DNA from: Clostridium uliginosum
GTDB lineage: Bacteria; Bacillota; Clostridia; Clostridiales; Clostridiaceae
Length of the DNA: 64,000 bases
NCBI RefSeq assembly: GCF_900112485.1
Contig: NZ_FOMG01000001.1
Location: 273,749-337,748 of the forward strand
Reading direction: 5' to 3'
Part shown: piece after piece, positions 8,424 to 18,906 of the stretch
How the letters are laid out: each line of letters begins with the position of its first letter
How positions within the stretch are numbered: position 1 is the stretch's first letter
Made by a program: the position numbers and the translations under genes
The notes under the pieces: generated by a model
Told to the model about the DNA's origin: nothing
The model's database searches: none
Seen by the model: only the letters and a program-made list of their open reading frames with translations

Positions 8424-8906
8424 CTATAAATATCCAATGTTGTTTTTATTGTGCTTTTCCATTTCTAAAAGTTTTTCTTTTATATCCAATCCTCCTGCAT
8501 AACCAACCAATTTACCATTGGCACCAATAACACGATGGCAAGGAATAAATATAAATATTGGATTTTTATTGTTTGCCATACCTACTGCACGACAGGCTTT
8601 TATGTTACCAATATTTTTTGCTACATCTTTGTAACTATAAGTTTGGCCATAAGGAATTTCTTGTAATGCCTTCCATACTTTTTGCTGAAATTCTGTGCCT
8701 TGTGGTGCAAGTGGTAAATCAAATACCATCCTTTTTTCATCAAGATATTCTTGAAGCTCTTGATTTGCTTTTTTTAGCAAGGGCGTTTCAATTATATTTG
8801 CACCTTTTAAGACGCTTTCTCCAAAATACATATTAGTAATTGATGTGCCATTCTCAACAATTGCTATTTTTCCGATCTTTGTTTCATAGTAAAATATATT
8901 ATTCAT
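8424..8906 (-). CDS. ogt: Methylated-DNA-protein-cysteine methyltransferase
   Basis: Suicide DNA-repair protein that moves methyl groups from O6-methylguanine to its own cysteine. Seen: the acceptor Cys123 in IPCHRVIGANG, the recognition-helix arginine in ACRAVGMANNKNP, and the C-terminal VGYAGGLDIKEKLLEME. At 160 residues it is a complete single-domain Ogt without an Ada regulatory part. The ribosome site is weak (AAAG). Upstream lies a frameshifted gene relic on the same strand, so it may once have been part of a longer transcription unit. Confidence 0.93.
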   Translation of the reverse strand: MNNIFYYETKIGKIAIVENGTSITNMYFGESVLKGANIIETPLLKKANQELQEYLDEKRMVFDLPLAPQGTEFQQKVWKALQEIPYGQTYSYKDVAKNIGNIKACRAVGMANNKNPIFIFIPCHRVIGANGKLVGYAGGLDIKEKLLEMEKHNKNNIGYL

Positions 8907-9004
8907 ATTTTATCTTTAGAAAGAGAGCATACTGTAAGTACTAAACTCCCACTAAAGTCACCTCCATTCATTGTATACACTTTTTTAAGTCTAACAAGTT
9001 ATTC

Positions 9005-9188
9005 TTAATTGCTCATTATTATTTGTGATTTAAAAAATCTTTCTTGAAATTTTACCAGTTCTTTAATTTGTACTTTACTATACTTATCTATCTCTTTACA
9101 TAAAGCTAACTAACTTATCTTCAATATCATTTTCTCTTTTTATTATGACTACAACATATAGATCATACTTTTCAATAATTCCACACTT
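9005..9188 (-). pseudogene. Frameshifted gene relic, unidentified
   Basis: Reading the minus strand, KCGIIEKYDLYVVVIIKRE... runs to VSFM and stops near 9098; shifting one base there restores KEIDKYSKVQIKELVKFQ... ending in MSN and a TAA at 9005. Together they give about 62 protein-like codons broken by a single-base insertion. The 5' end is unclear. No family recognised. It occupies most of the 570-base gap between ogt and the phosphatase fusion gene. Confidence 0.4.
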
Positions 9189-9269
9189 TCTTATTTTATT
9201 GTCTTTCCTACTGTTCAATATAACATTATAAATTCAATAACCCAAACACTTTTTATAAGTGTTCATTTA

Positions 9270-9331
9270 TAGTTGTGAGTTTACAAAATATACGACGCAT
9301 CTTTGGTCTATTATTTTCTTTCATGTGCCTT
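9270..9331. repeat. Repeat family 1, right half of the long form
   Basis: ACAAAATATACGACGCATCT followed by TATTATTTTCTTTCATGTGCC closely matches the right end of the long copy at 32121-32282 (CAAAATATACGTCGCATCTTTG). The left half is missing. Confidence 0.65.
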
Positions 9332-9415
9332 GTTGAAAGACTGTAACAGATATATTAATTAACAGCTTGTATAGAAGTTATCTAAATAGCACATATTACA
9401 TTTATAAAGTTTATT

Positions 9416-9449
9416 AGTTATATCAACATTCAATTAAAACATAGCCTAT
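9416..9449. repeat. Repeat family 2 terminal fragment
   Basis: ATATCAACATTCAATTAAAAC followed by ATAGCCTA is a single family 2 end, about 12 bases before the ribosome site of the phosphatase fusion gene. Confidence 0.55.
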
Positions 9450-9475
9450 AATTTCTATAAATGAGGTGATTATAA

Positions 9476-11947
9476 TTGCGTAAAAACTTTAAAGTAAGTA
9501 TATCTATTTTTTTAATCTTATTAACCTTTTTTCACTCTTTAACAGCAAGAAGTGTAATAGCAAAAGCTTCTGACCTATCAGTAGACACCAACAATGTAAA
9601 TCTTATTTTGGATTCATCAAATTATAAGAACATGACAAAAAATTTTCGTAAATCTTCTAATTTAGAAAACATACAGAATAATAAAAATTTAAATCTTAAC
9701 GGACTAAACACATTAAATATTTCTGGTAGTCAACAATTTTCAGAATATAGTCTACCTCTTGTAATAAATAGTATAGGAACTTCATTGCCTATAACAGTTA
9801 TTGACTTAAGGCAAGAATCTCATGGATTTATTAATGGTGCTCCTGTCAGTTGGGCAAATTCAAAAAATTCTGCTAACACAGGTTTAACAAAGGAACAAGT
9901 TTTATCAGATGAAAATAATAAACTAAATAGTATTAAATTAAATGTACCTATTACTTTTTATAATCATCCTGTTATGACTACAGTTCCAACAAAAGTCCAA
10001 AATGAAGATATGCTTGTTAAGTCTAAATCACTATCATATATTCGCATCCCTGTTACTGATGGTAAAATACCTACAGATGATATGGTTGATTACTTTGTTG
10101 AGTTAGTAAAATCACAATCTAAAAATACATGGTTACATTTTCATTGTAAAGAAGGTATAGGAAGAACTACTACTTTCATGATTATGTATGATATGATTAA
10201 AAACTGCAATCAAGTTACGGATGATGATATTATAAAAAGACAACTACTACTAACAAATTTTGATGAAAATCATATTAAATCTTTTTCTAATAATGAAAGA
10301 ATTAATTTTTTGAAGAATTTCTATAAATACTGCAAAAAAAATAACAATGATTTCAATGTTAAATGGAGTGATTGGAAAAAAACTCTCACTACTAATAGTA
10401 ATAGTTTTTTTCCTGTTACTTCCATATTCCAAAACACATCTAATTATATAAAAAACCCTAGAATTCCAACTTATTTATATGTTATTTCTCAAGATATAAT
10501 GACTCCTAGTGAAAGAACAATGATAGCTACCCTGCAAGGGGTAGTTAATAATCATTGTTCTTTTCAAATATACACACTAAATTCCTCACAACCAGATTAT
10601 CAAATATGGCTAGATGATTTAAAAAATAATTATGGAATTTTATACAAAACTGTCTCAGATCCGTGGGAATTATTAGATATATTTAAAAATTATGTTGATG
10701 GATATGTACTTTATAATAATAAATCTCTAAAAGATCCTTCAATAAATAATGCTTGTTCTCTTGCCTCATTAAATAATTGCATTGCAGTTGATGAAAGTAT
10801 CCAAGATAAAGTAAAAGTCCATGGTATAACAAAGATGAAAGGAGATTGTAGAAACACAGATAAGGATTGGGCTTACAATAATTTATGGAATTCTGGTTTG
10901 AACCACTCAATGCTAATTCAACTATCTCCAGACAAAGATACTGCCTTAAGAGACTATGCAATAATGACCAAATCCCTAGTATTTTATGAGGATAACATAG
11001 AAGATACATCTCTTAGAGATAAAATATTTTCATCTATGAAAAAAGATTCAATTTGTTTAGGTTGGGGACCAGATGAATTTATTAATGTAAGTACAGCTTC
11101 AAAACATGGTATAAGTATGGTTGCTGCAGATTGGTCTTATAATTTAACTGTATTAAGTGCCTTTCCATCATTACCTATGACTCAAAAGGCATTGATGAAC
11201 TTTCCTAATAAAAAAAATGTTCATTATGTAACATTCATTATGTCTGATGGAGATAATCAACAGTGGAACCTTGGCACTAATTATTGTTCTCCTAAATGGT
11301 ATGGTTCTCCTTATAGAGGTAAATTTAATTTAGGTTGGTCCTTAAGCCCATCTCTATATTATCTATCCCCTACTGTTTTCAAATTGTATTATAAAAATGT
11401 AGCTCATGGATCTACTAATGATTATTTTATAGTATCACCTTCTGGAAATGGCTATATGTACCCAAGTAAATTTGATAAGAATGCACTAGGAATATATATT
11501 AATAAATTAAATAATTATATGAAAAAAGTAGATGAGAAATATATAGCAATTATAGATGATTCTTCTTTTCATGATACTAATCTTTGGGATAAATTTACTA
11601 TAAAGCCTAATATACAAGGATTATTTTATCTTGATTATCATAAACATGACAACTATCATGGAGAAATTATTTGGTCTAATAATAAACCTATAGTGTCCTG
11701 TAGAGATTTACTTTGGGCTAATCTAGAAAGCGAAGATGAGTTAGTTGAAAACATTAATCATCGAATTGACTCTGGACAAGTAGACATTTGTAATTCTAAC
11801 AGTTACACCTTTGTTTACGTTCATGCTTGGAGTAAAAGCTTGGATAATATTGAAGAGGTTGCAAATAAACTAAAGGAAAACCCTAAAGTAGAAATAGTCA
11901 CCCCTGAAATATTTATGGAATTGATAAAGAAAAATGTTATTCACTAA
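9476..11947 (+). CDS. Secreted phytase-type tyrosine phosphatase fused to GxGYxYP domain
   Basis: An 823-residue exported protein. Residues 1-30 form a signal peptide (helix FLILLTFFHSL). Residues about 85-290 form a protein-tyrosine-phosphatase-like fold of the myo-inositol hexakisphosphate (phytase) type: P-loop His223-Cys224-KEGIG-Arg230-TT, and a likely general acid Asp195 in VTDG. Residues about 330-820 are a GxGYxYP domain, with the namesake motif at 657-663 (GNGYMYP) and FIMSDGDNQQW at about 587. Expected reactions: phosphate-ester (perhaps inositol phosphate) hydrolysis by the first part; the second family is a putative carbohydrate-active module of unproven activity. The start is TTG at 9476, preceded by GAGGTG (9463-9468). 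It stands alone. Confidence 0.85.
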   Translation: MRKNFKVSISIFLILLTFFHSLTARSVIAKASDLSVDTNNVNLILDSSNYKNMTKNFRKSSNLENIQNNKNLNLNGLNTLNISGSQQFSEYSLPLVINSIGTSLPITVIDLRQESHGFINGAPVSWANSKNSANTGLTKEQVLSDENNKLNSIKLNVPITFYNHPVMTTVPTKVQNEDMLVKSKSLSYIRIPVTDGKIPTDDMVDYFVELVKSQSKNTWLHFHCKEGIGRTTTFMIMYDMIKNCNQVTDDDIIKRQLLLTNFDENHIKSFSNNERINFLKNFYKYCKKNNNDFNVKWSDWKKTLTTNSNSFFPVTSIFQNTSNYIKNPRIPTYLYVISQDIMTPSERTMIATLQGVVNNHCSFQIYTLNSSQPDYQIWLDDLKNNYGILYKTVSDPWELLDIFKNYVDGYVLYNNKSLKDPSINNACSLASLNNCIAVDESIQDKVKVHGITKMKGDCRNTDKDWAYNNLWNSGLNHSMLIQLSPDKDTALRDYAIMTKSLVFYEDNIEDTSLRDKIFSSMKKDSICLGWGPDEFINVSTASKHGISMVAADWSYNLTVLSAFPSLPMTQKALMNFPNKKNVHYVTFIMSDGDNQQWNLGTNYCSPKWYGSPYRGKFNLGWSLSPSLYYLSPTVFKLYYKNVAHGSTNDYFIVSPSGNGYMYPSKFDKNALGIYINKLNNYMKKVDEKYIAIIDDSSFHDTNLWDKFTIKPNIQGLFYLDYHKHDNYHGEIIWSNNKPIVSCRDLLWANLESEDELVENINHRIDSGQVDICNSNSYTFVYVHAWSKSLDNIEEVANKLKENPKVEIVTPEIFMELIKKNVIH

Positions 11948-11965
11948 TATCATTTACTTATGGTA

Positions 11966-12030
11966 TGCTTCAGCGTACCATAAGGCAAACACTTCCCCGT
12001 ATACAGTATATTTAATCTTATATTCAACTT
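11966..12030. repeat. Degenerate repeat pair, member 1
   Basis: GCTTCAGCGTACCATAAGG, CTTCCCCGTATACAGTAT and ATTCAACTTCAAATTA align with similar blocks at 14953-15030 on the same strand. The first part also forms a small hairpin (TTATGGTATGCT/AGCGTACCATAA, from 11959) just past the phosphatase fusion gene. The origin is unknown. Confidence 0.45.
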
Positions 12031-12058
12031 CAAATTAATAATATAATTTTTTCAAAGT

Positions 12059-12096
12059 AAAAAGCTATAAAAGTCATGTTAAACTTTTATAGCTTT
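12059..12096 (-). terminator. Terminator of the small 12102-12209 gene; may also stop the fusion gene
   Basis: Arms AAAGCTATAAAAGT and ACTTTTATAGCTTT. On the minus strand the hairpin is followed by TTTTACTTTG. It begins six bases after the second stop codon of the short minus-strand reading frame; on the plus strand it lies about 110 bases past the phosphatase fusion gene. Confidence 0.7.
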
Positions 12097-12101
12097 CTAA
12101 T

Positions 12102-12209
12102 TTATTCTAGAGTATTTTCTATTTCTTCTATTATTGGTAATGTCCACTACTTTATACTAACATCATTATCCATTTTAAATTGCTTATTAAAATCTACTCT
12201 TTCATTCAT
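12102..12209 (-). pseudogene. Very short gene with in-frame amber codon (20 + 14 codons)
   Basis: A strong GGAGG site eight bases ahead of ATG opens MNERVDFNKQFKMDNDVSIK, then TAG (12147-12149), then WTLPIIEEIENTLE and TAA, with a terminator immediately after. The clean ribosome site and terminator argue that this is, or was, a gene; the amber codon suggests a point-mutated or truncated one. The second part has a W-x-x-P-x-I-x-E pattern seen in some ribosomally made peptide precursors, but that similarity is too short to name a family. Nothing in the window suggests pyrrolysine use. Confidence 0.4.
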
Positions 12210-12341
12210 AATACATTCCTCCAATGTAATTTTCAGTAATTGTCACCACCGCTTTTATGAGAATAAGTTATTATAAAATTTTTTTCAATAATAATTTTAT
12301 TATTTTTTCTAATAATTTTTTCCTCAGATATTAGCCAAAAA

Positions 12342-12374
12342 TAGCTAGTAAAATTTTTATTATTTTACTAGCTA
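12342..12374 (-). terminator. katG terminator
   Basis: Arms TAGCTAGTAAAAT and ATTTTACTAGCTA with a 7-base loop, followed on the minus strand by TTTTTGGC, 16 bases beyond the katG stop. Confidence 0.88.
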
Positions 12375-12389
12375 AAATTTAATCAATAC

Positions 12390-14639
<2,250 letters not shown>

Positions 14640-14696
14640 CTATTACTATGCGTTAATTGGTATATAATGTGTATTAAAGCTTTTTATTTTTCCATT

Positions 14697-14927
14697 TTAA
14701 AAGTCAATAATTTCTCTGAACATTTCTGTATTCTCATATATATTTATCTCATCACAAATTTCAATAATCTCTTTTAAGTTATTAAGTGAATCATAGTAAC
14801 AGGATAAACTATTTTCATCAGTATATTGAAGATTTGGTATTCCTGAAACCATCTCTATAACATCATCTCTTATCTCTAGAGTATTATATTTAAAATATAA
14901 TTTGCTTAATTTAAGTGTTTTAAACAC
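14697..14927 (-). CDS. Hypothetical protein, 76 residues (doubtful)
   Basis: Starts at GTG and encodes an acidic sequence including IRDDVIEMVSGIPNLQYTD and ENTEMFREIIDF. No family recognised. There is no ribosome site before the GTG, so the true start may be missing and this could be the tail of a decayed gene. It lies upstream of katG on the same strand, beside a degenerate repeat and an IS relic. Amino-acid composition is protein-like, which is why it is kept. Confidence 0.35.
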   Translation of the reverse strand: MFKTLKLSKLYFKYNTLEIRDDVIEMVSGIPNLQYTDENSLSCYYDSLNNLKEIIEICDEINIYENTEMFREIIDF

Positions 14928-14952
14928 TTAAATTTATTTTGGTTCTCCACAA

Positions 14953-15030
14953 GCACGCTTCACCATACCGTAAGTGAAAATAAATACTTCTCCGTACAGT
15001 ATCTTTAGTCCTATTTTAAAATTCAAATTT
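14953..15030. repeat. Degenerate repeat pair, member 2
   Basis: GCTTCACCATACCGTAAG, ACTTCTCCGTACAGTAT and ATTCAAATTTCATTT align with the blocks at 11966-12030. The two members bracket katG. This one runs directly into a transposase C-terminal relic. Confidence 0.45.
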
Positions 15031-15039
15031 CATTTACAC

Positions 15040-15116
15040 AATGGAAAGAGGCCCATTCTTCTATTAATTACCTGACTCCTAATCAATGTGAATTAATAGC
15101 TAAAAATGCAGCCTAA
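15040..15116 (+). pseudogene. Relic of IS3-type transposase C-terminus
   Basis: Plus-strand codons read NGKRP, then after a one-base frameshift HSSINYLTPNQCELIAKNAA and a TAA stop. The K-R-P-H-S-S-x-x-Y-L-T-P pattern is the usual end of DDE transposases of IS3/IS150-like elements. Only about 25 codons remain, frameshifted, so it is a dead remnant. Confidence 0.55.
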
Positions 15117-15173
15117 AAAGTTCCACTTTTTGTGTTTAAAGTATTGACATAAATCCAATATCCCTTAAAATTT

Positions 15174-15887
15174 TTATTTGAAATTACACTTTTTCCAAAC
15201 ACTATCTGAATTTTTAAACAAAGCTTTTCCAGTACCAATAAGTTCGTCTATATCTCCTTCATATGCTATAGCACGTCCATAAGCACAAGATATGTAATAT
15301 TCTTCCCAAGAATTAAATGAAGACTTGGCCATACTTACAGCCTTATTAATATAATTCCAAGCTTCTTCTTCAGTTATGTAATCTGCAGAATAACTCCATC
15401 TTGCAACAGTTACCAAACGATCTGTATCCCATGCAGCCACAGTTTTAACATTATTAAAGCTTTCATCCTTAAAGCCTAACTGAGCTTTCATTGTAGAATT
15501 GGCTTTATCATATAACTGAATAGTCTTATTTAAATCTGGATAATTTCCTCCTTCTCCAGATTTAATTACATTGTACACTTCATCAGCCTCTTCTCTATGA
15601 CCTTCATTAACGAGCCATTCTAATGCTTCTATAGCAGTTTCTTTACTAGTAACATCCCAGCCTTCCTTTAAAACCTCCTTTACTCCTTCATTTGTTGTTT
15701 TTAGTTCATCAAAAGCCATATTATTTCTTGATGAAAGAACGGCTCCGTATGCTAAAAGCCTTTGTTTTTCATTTAGTACTTCATTCTTTTTTGAACTACT
15801 TGAATTGCTTGAAGCACAAGAAACAAATAGAATTGAACTAATTAGCCAAGCTACTACTATTGATGATAATTTTCTTAAGTTTTTCAT
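15174..15887 (-). CDS. DUF1266 lipoprotein
   Basis: A 237-residue exported protein. Residues 1-22 form a signal sequence (LSSIVVAWLISSILFVSC) with a near-canonical lipobox cysteine, followed by a Ser/Asn linker. The remainder carries the DUF1266 core: AAWDTDRLVTVARWSYSADY, ITEEEAWNYINKA and FNSWEEYYISCAYGRAIAYE. The function of the domain is unknown. The start at 15887 follows GGGAGG; the longer upstream reading has no site. Single gene with no recognisable partners. Confidence 0.85.
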   Translation of the reverse strand: MKNLRKLSSIVVAWLISSILFVSCASSNSSSSKKNEVLNEKQRLLAYGAVLSSRNNMAFDELKTTNEGVKEVLKEGWDVTSKETAIEALEWLVNEGHREEADEVYNVIKSGEGGNYPDLNKTIQLYDKANSTMKAQLGFKDESFNNVKTVAAWDTDRLVTVARWSYSADYITEEEAWNYINKAVSMAKSSFNSWEEYYISCAYGRAIAYEGDIDELIGTGKALFKNSDSVWKKCNFK

Positions 15888-16056
15888 GTTTTCCTCCCTA
15901 AAATATAAAGTAATTTGTATAATTTCTACAAGTATAATCACCATAATCAAAATTTCTACTTTATTATTATCGTATTTATACAGGAAAAATTTACATCTAT
16001 TTCTTTATTTTTTAAATTCATTTTATTTTACCTGTTTCTATTCCTCAAAAATGTGG

Positions 16057-17526
16057 TTAAAAGTTTCCGTGCAATCTATCTCTTATTTCCGATAATGAAT
16101 ACTCTTTTATTAATTTACCATCCTTAAATACAATTTCTAATAGGTTATCCTTAAATTCATCTTGCTCTTTTATTGTTAATTCATCTTTATATAAAATATT
16201 TTGTCCCTCTCTATACACATAACACATTCCCTTTTGTGACTTTTTAAAATTGCCTGTATCAGTTTTAGGATCCTTAAAGATAAACTTTTCTTCTCCATCT
16301 ATTACTGCATGAGTAGCCTTTAATGCAAATCCAAAAGTATCTCTAGTATTGTACTGATAGGTATATGATCCTATACCAAACACACAGTTATTTACTGCAA
16401 AGCCCTTTTCCTCTAGACCCTTACAAATTTCCTCGCATCTTTCCACAGTTATACTATCTCCATAAATTGTTCCAATCTTACTATTTAAGACCTTGTACCC
16501 TTTTGAATTAATTTCCCCTCCAAAAATATCCCATAGTAACTCAACAGTGCCCTTATATTCAGGACTATTCTTTAGCTCATCCTTGTATCCACAAATTATT
16601 TTTACTGGGTCTCCACTATCGCCTCTAATAACAATTTTTCCATTTCTCTTTATAATGTCTTCTTTCAATTTAGGAAGTATATTTGTTATTACATTCCAAT
16701 AATCATAAGTGTCAGATACTATACTTAAAGTTCCACTTGGGAATACCTCAGTAATCAATCTCTTATAGGCTTCAAGCTCATCCGTACCATAGCTACTCAT
16801 TATACTGTGCTCTGTAGATGGAGTTCCCAAGCCAACCATTTCTTCTTCTATATTGCAATTGTAATATTCTTCTAAATAGGCAATCGAAGATATTGTTGCC
16901 GTTCCCAAAAATGAAAGCAGATGCGCTGCACCACTAATCTCTGCACTTTCCAGAGAACTAAAACCTCTCATGCTAAAATCTCCACAGGCTTTTCTTATAT
17001 CTCCAGTTTCTACAGTAAGATTAAAATAATTTTCTATTATTTCTCTATACCTATATGCAATAGTGGCACTTGTCATTGGTTGCCATATATTACAACTAAT
17101 AAAAGTTTCTAAATAATTTACAAGCCATGCAAAATCTTCATGTGTATTAGTAATTTCAATCATTGGTGTTTTAATATTTACTCTTAAACCCTCTGCTACT
17201 GCTTTAATTTGTATTGGCAAATATCCTAAATCATGCAAAGCTTCAATGTGCTTTGTATCTGCTGCTATATCTCCCATAGTTTTAGAAATAATTCTTCTAT
17301 ACTCACAAACTACAGCTTCCTTCTCTTTATTAAAGAAGTTTTCATTAAAGTACTTAATTAAATACTTCTTTAAAAAAGGCTGAAGTCCAAACATAACAAC
17401 TTTGTCCATATTTTCTTTTCTAGACATCCTAGGAGTCCAATAGCTTACTAATTTAGTCATTCCTTTTGCATAACACATATGATGAATTGTTTTATAAAAA
17501 TCTGTTAATAATAATGGATTTATCAT
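16057..17526 (-). CDS. nadV: Nicotinamide phosphoribosyltransferase
   Basis: Makes nicotinamide mononucleotide from nicotinamide and PRPP, a salvage route to NAD. The 489-residue length and the motifs NPLLLTDFYKTIHHMCY, GDFSMRGFSSLESAEISGAAH, GTPSTEHSIMSSYG, IVIRGDSGDPVKI and IGTIYGDSI fit the NAMPT/NadV family rather than nicotinate phosphoribosyltransferase. The ATG at 17526 is preferred because GGGGG lies eight bases ahead, inside the last codons of the upstream gene; a TTG two codons earlier overlaps that gene's stop. Last gene of a four-gene NAD operon. Confidence 0.93.
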   Translation of the reverse strand: MINPLLLTDFYKTIHHMCYAKGMTKLVSYWTPRMSRKENMDKVVMFGLQPFLKKYLIKYFNENFFNKEKEAVVCEYRRIISKTMGDIAADTKHIEALHDLGYLPIQIKAVAEGLRVNIKTPMIEITNTHEDFAWLVNYLETFISCNIWQPMTSATIAYRYREIIENYFNLTVETGDIRKACGDFSMRGFSSLESAEISGAAHLLSFLGTATISSIAYLEEYYNCNIEEEMVGLGTPSTEHSIMSSYGTDELEAYKRLITEVFPSGTLSIVSDTYDYWNVITNILPKLKEDIIKRNGKIVIRGDSGDPVKIICGYKDELKNSPEYKGTVELLWDIFGGEINSKGYKVLNSKIGTIYGDSITVERCEEICKGLEEKGFAVNNCVFGIGSYTYQYNTRDTFGFALKATHAVIDGEEKFIFKDPKTDTGNFKKSQKGMCYVYREGQNILYKDELTIKEQDEFKDNLLEIVFKDGKLIKEYSLSEIRDRLHGNF

Positions 17527-17528
17527 TT

Positions 17529-18077
17529 TCAATTCCCCCTATTAATTACTTTTACTTGCAAAGCTTCAATAACATCTAATGCCTTTTCATGTAATACATC
17601 ATCAAAACTAGCACAAAGACTTGCATCAACTACAATATCAGCATTTTTATATTGTGACTGAAACATTACCACATTGCTAATTACACATATATTGGTAACA
17701 ATCCCAATAATACCAATTTTATTAATATCTTCTCCTATTTCATTGGTTAATTTAATCATATCCTCTGGTGATATTCCAAAACCTTCTTTTGTATAATGTA
17801 ATGTATTTTTAAGATTTATAAAATCATTTATTTTTCCATACAACTGATGTCCATGAGTATTTTTTATACAATGTGGCACAGGTAAATTTTTACCTTCTCT
17901 AGTTTCTAAATAATCTTCGTAATGAGTGTCATAGGTAAATAATACCTTATCACCATTTTGCAAATATTTAATAACCTTATCATATATAGATTGCTCTAAT
18001 GTTTTAGCCTTTTCAAAGCCTAACGTTCCATCTACAAAGTCATTTTGATAGTCAATAACTACTAAAAGTTTAGCCAT
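17529..18077 (-). CDS. Nicotinamidase-like isochorismatase-fold hydrolase
   Basis: A 182-residue cysteine hydrolase. Seen: catalytic Asp in VVIDYQNDFVDG, a YDTHYEDY metal/histidine segment, a lysine in HYTKEGF and the nucleophile cysteine in GIVTNICVISN. The best reading is nicotinamidase (nicotinamide to nicotinate), because it sits between a PRPP synthetase-like gene and nadV; isochorismatase-like proteins have other substrates, so this is partly contextual. Starts after AGGGGG; its stop is two bases from the nadV start. Confidence 0.87.
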   Translation of the reverse strand: MAKLLVVIDYQNDFVDGTLGFEKAKTLEQSIYDKVIKYLQNGDKVLFTYDTHYEDYLETREGKNLPVPHCIKNTHGHQLYGKINDFINLKNTLHYTKEGFGISPEDMIKLTNEIGEDINKIGIIGIVTNICVISNVVMFQSQYKNADIVVDASLCASFDDVLHEKALDVIEALQVKVINRGN

Positions 18078-18089
18078 AATATATACCCC

Positions 18090-18887
18090 CTAAATTTCAT
18101 ACACTTTAATTTTTTCATGGTTTTTACTTAAAATACTATTGGTTGTATATATCTTTGTTATTAAATCGCTTGTTAATAAATCTCCTTCAAAAATTGTATT
18201 TTCACAATGCGTAACTACTAAGTATATTTCCGTTGCTCCCATATCCTTTAACTTAGACGCTGTTAGCATAAAGGTTCCACCCTTTGAACATAAATCATCT
18301 ACTATAATAGCTTTAAAACTTTTGCTTTCAACGTTTCCATTAATTTGTAATTTTTTTATAAATCCTGTTTTAAAATCCCGCTCTTTGTTAGCAGTTAGAA
18401 TTTTTTCATAGCCTATTTCTTTACCGTATCTCTTTGCTGCACCTGCATCTGGATAAACTAAATAGACATCTCCCTTCCCATTATTAACCTCTTTTAAAAG
18501 CTCTTTAGTTAAAGTTTGGGACATGTTAACTATCTTAACCCTATCTAATAATGCAGTGGATACATCTGAATGTGGTTCATAAATCGTTACACTCTCAAAA
18601 TTCAAATTATTAATTAGTTTACATAAATGCTTTAATGTGAAAACCGTCATGCCTTCTGTTCTATCCATTCTGCTGTAAGGCATATATGGAAGTGTTAAAT
18701 TACATTTTATTTTAAATTCATCTAAATGACTTTTCAAAAATATTAAATGAATTATATCCTCATCACTTTCAAAATTAACCCTAATTTCATTATCATTGCT
18801 TTTTAATTTTAAATTTTCACTATTAATTAAAGATTCACCATTTGGAAATTTCTTAACCTCTACTATCTCGTCATTTAAATAAATCAT
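18090..18887 (-). CDS. Ribose-phosphate pyrophosphokinase-like protein
   Basis: A 265-residue phosphoribosyltransferase-fold protein related to Prs: LPYMPYSRMDRTEG (ATP/ribose-5-P loop), YPDAGAAKRYGKEIG and the PRPP loop AIIVDDLCSKGGT. It is shorter than housekeeping Prs (about 315 residues), with reduced N-terminal and flexible-loop regions, as in the copies found in NAD operons. Its probable job is to supply PRPP to NadV. The start at 18887 follows GAGGAGG. Twelve bases from the nicotinamidase-like gene. Confidence 0.88.
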   Translation of the reverse strand: MIYLNDEIVEVKKFPNGESLINSENLKLKSNDNEIRVNFESDEDIIHLIFLKSHLDEFKIKCNLTLPYMPYSRMDRTEGMTVFTLKHLCKLINNLNFESVTIYEPHSDVSTALLDRVKIVNMSQTLTKELLKEVNNGKGDVYLVYPDAGAAKRYGKEIGYEKILTANKERDFKTGFIKKLQINGNVESKSFKAIIVDDLCSKGGTFMLTASKLKDMGATEIYLVVTHCENTIFEGDLLTSDLITKIYTTNSILSKNHEKIKVYEI

Positions 18888-18906
18888 TTTATATCCTCCT
18901 CTATTT

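Noticed and set aside
12147..12149. TAG read as pyrrolysine
   Set aside because: No pylT/pylS or methylamine genes in the window; a nonsense mutation or genuine stop is simpler.
12076..12276. Plus-strand reading frame of 66 codons downstream of the phosphatase fusion
   Set aside because: It overlaps a terminator hairpin and the minus-strand short gene; hydrophobic, no ribosome site.
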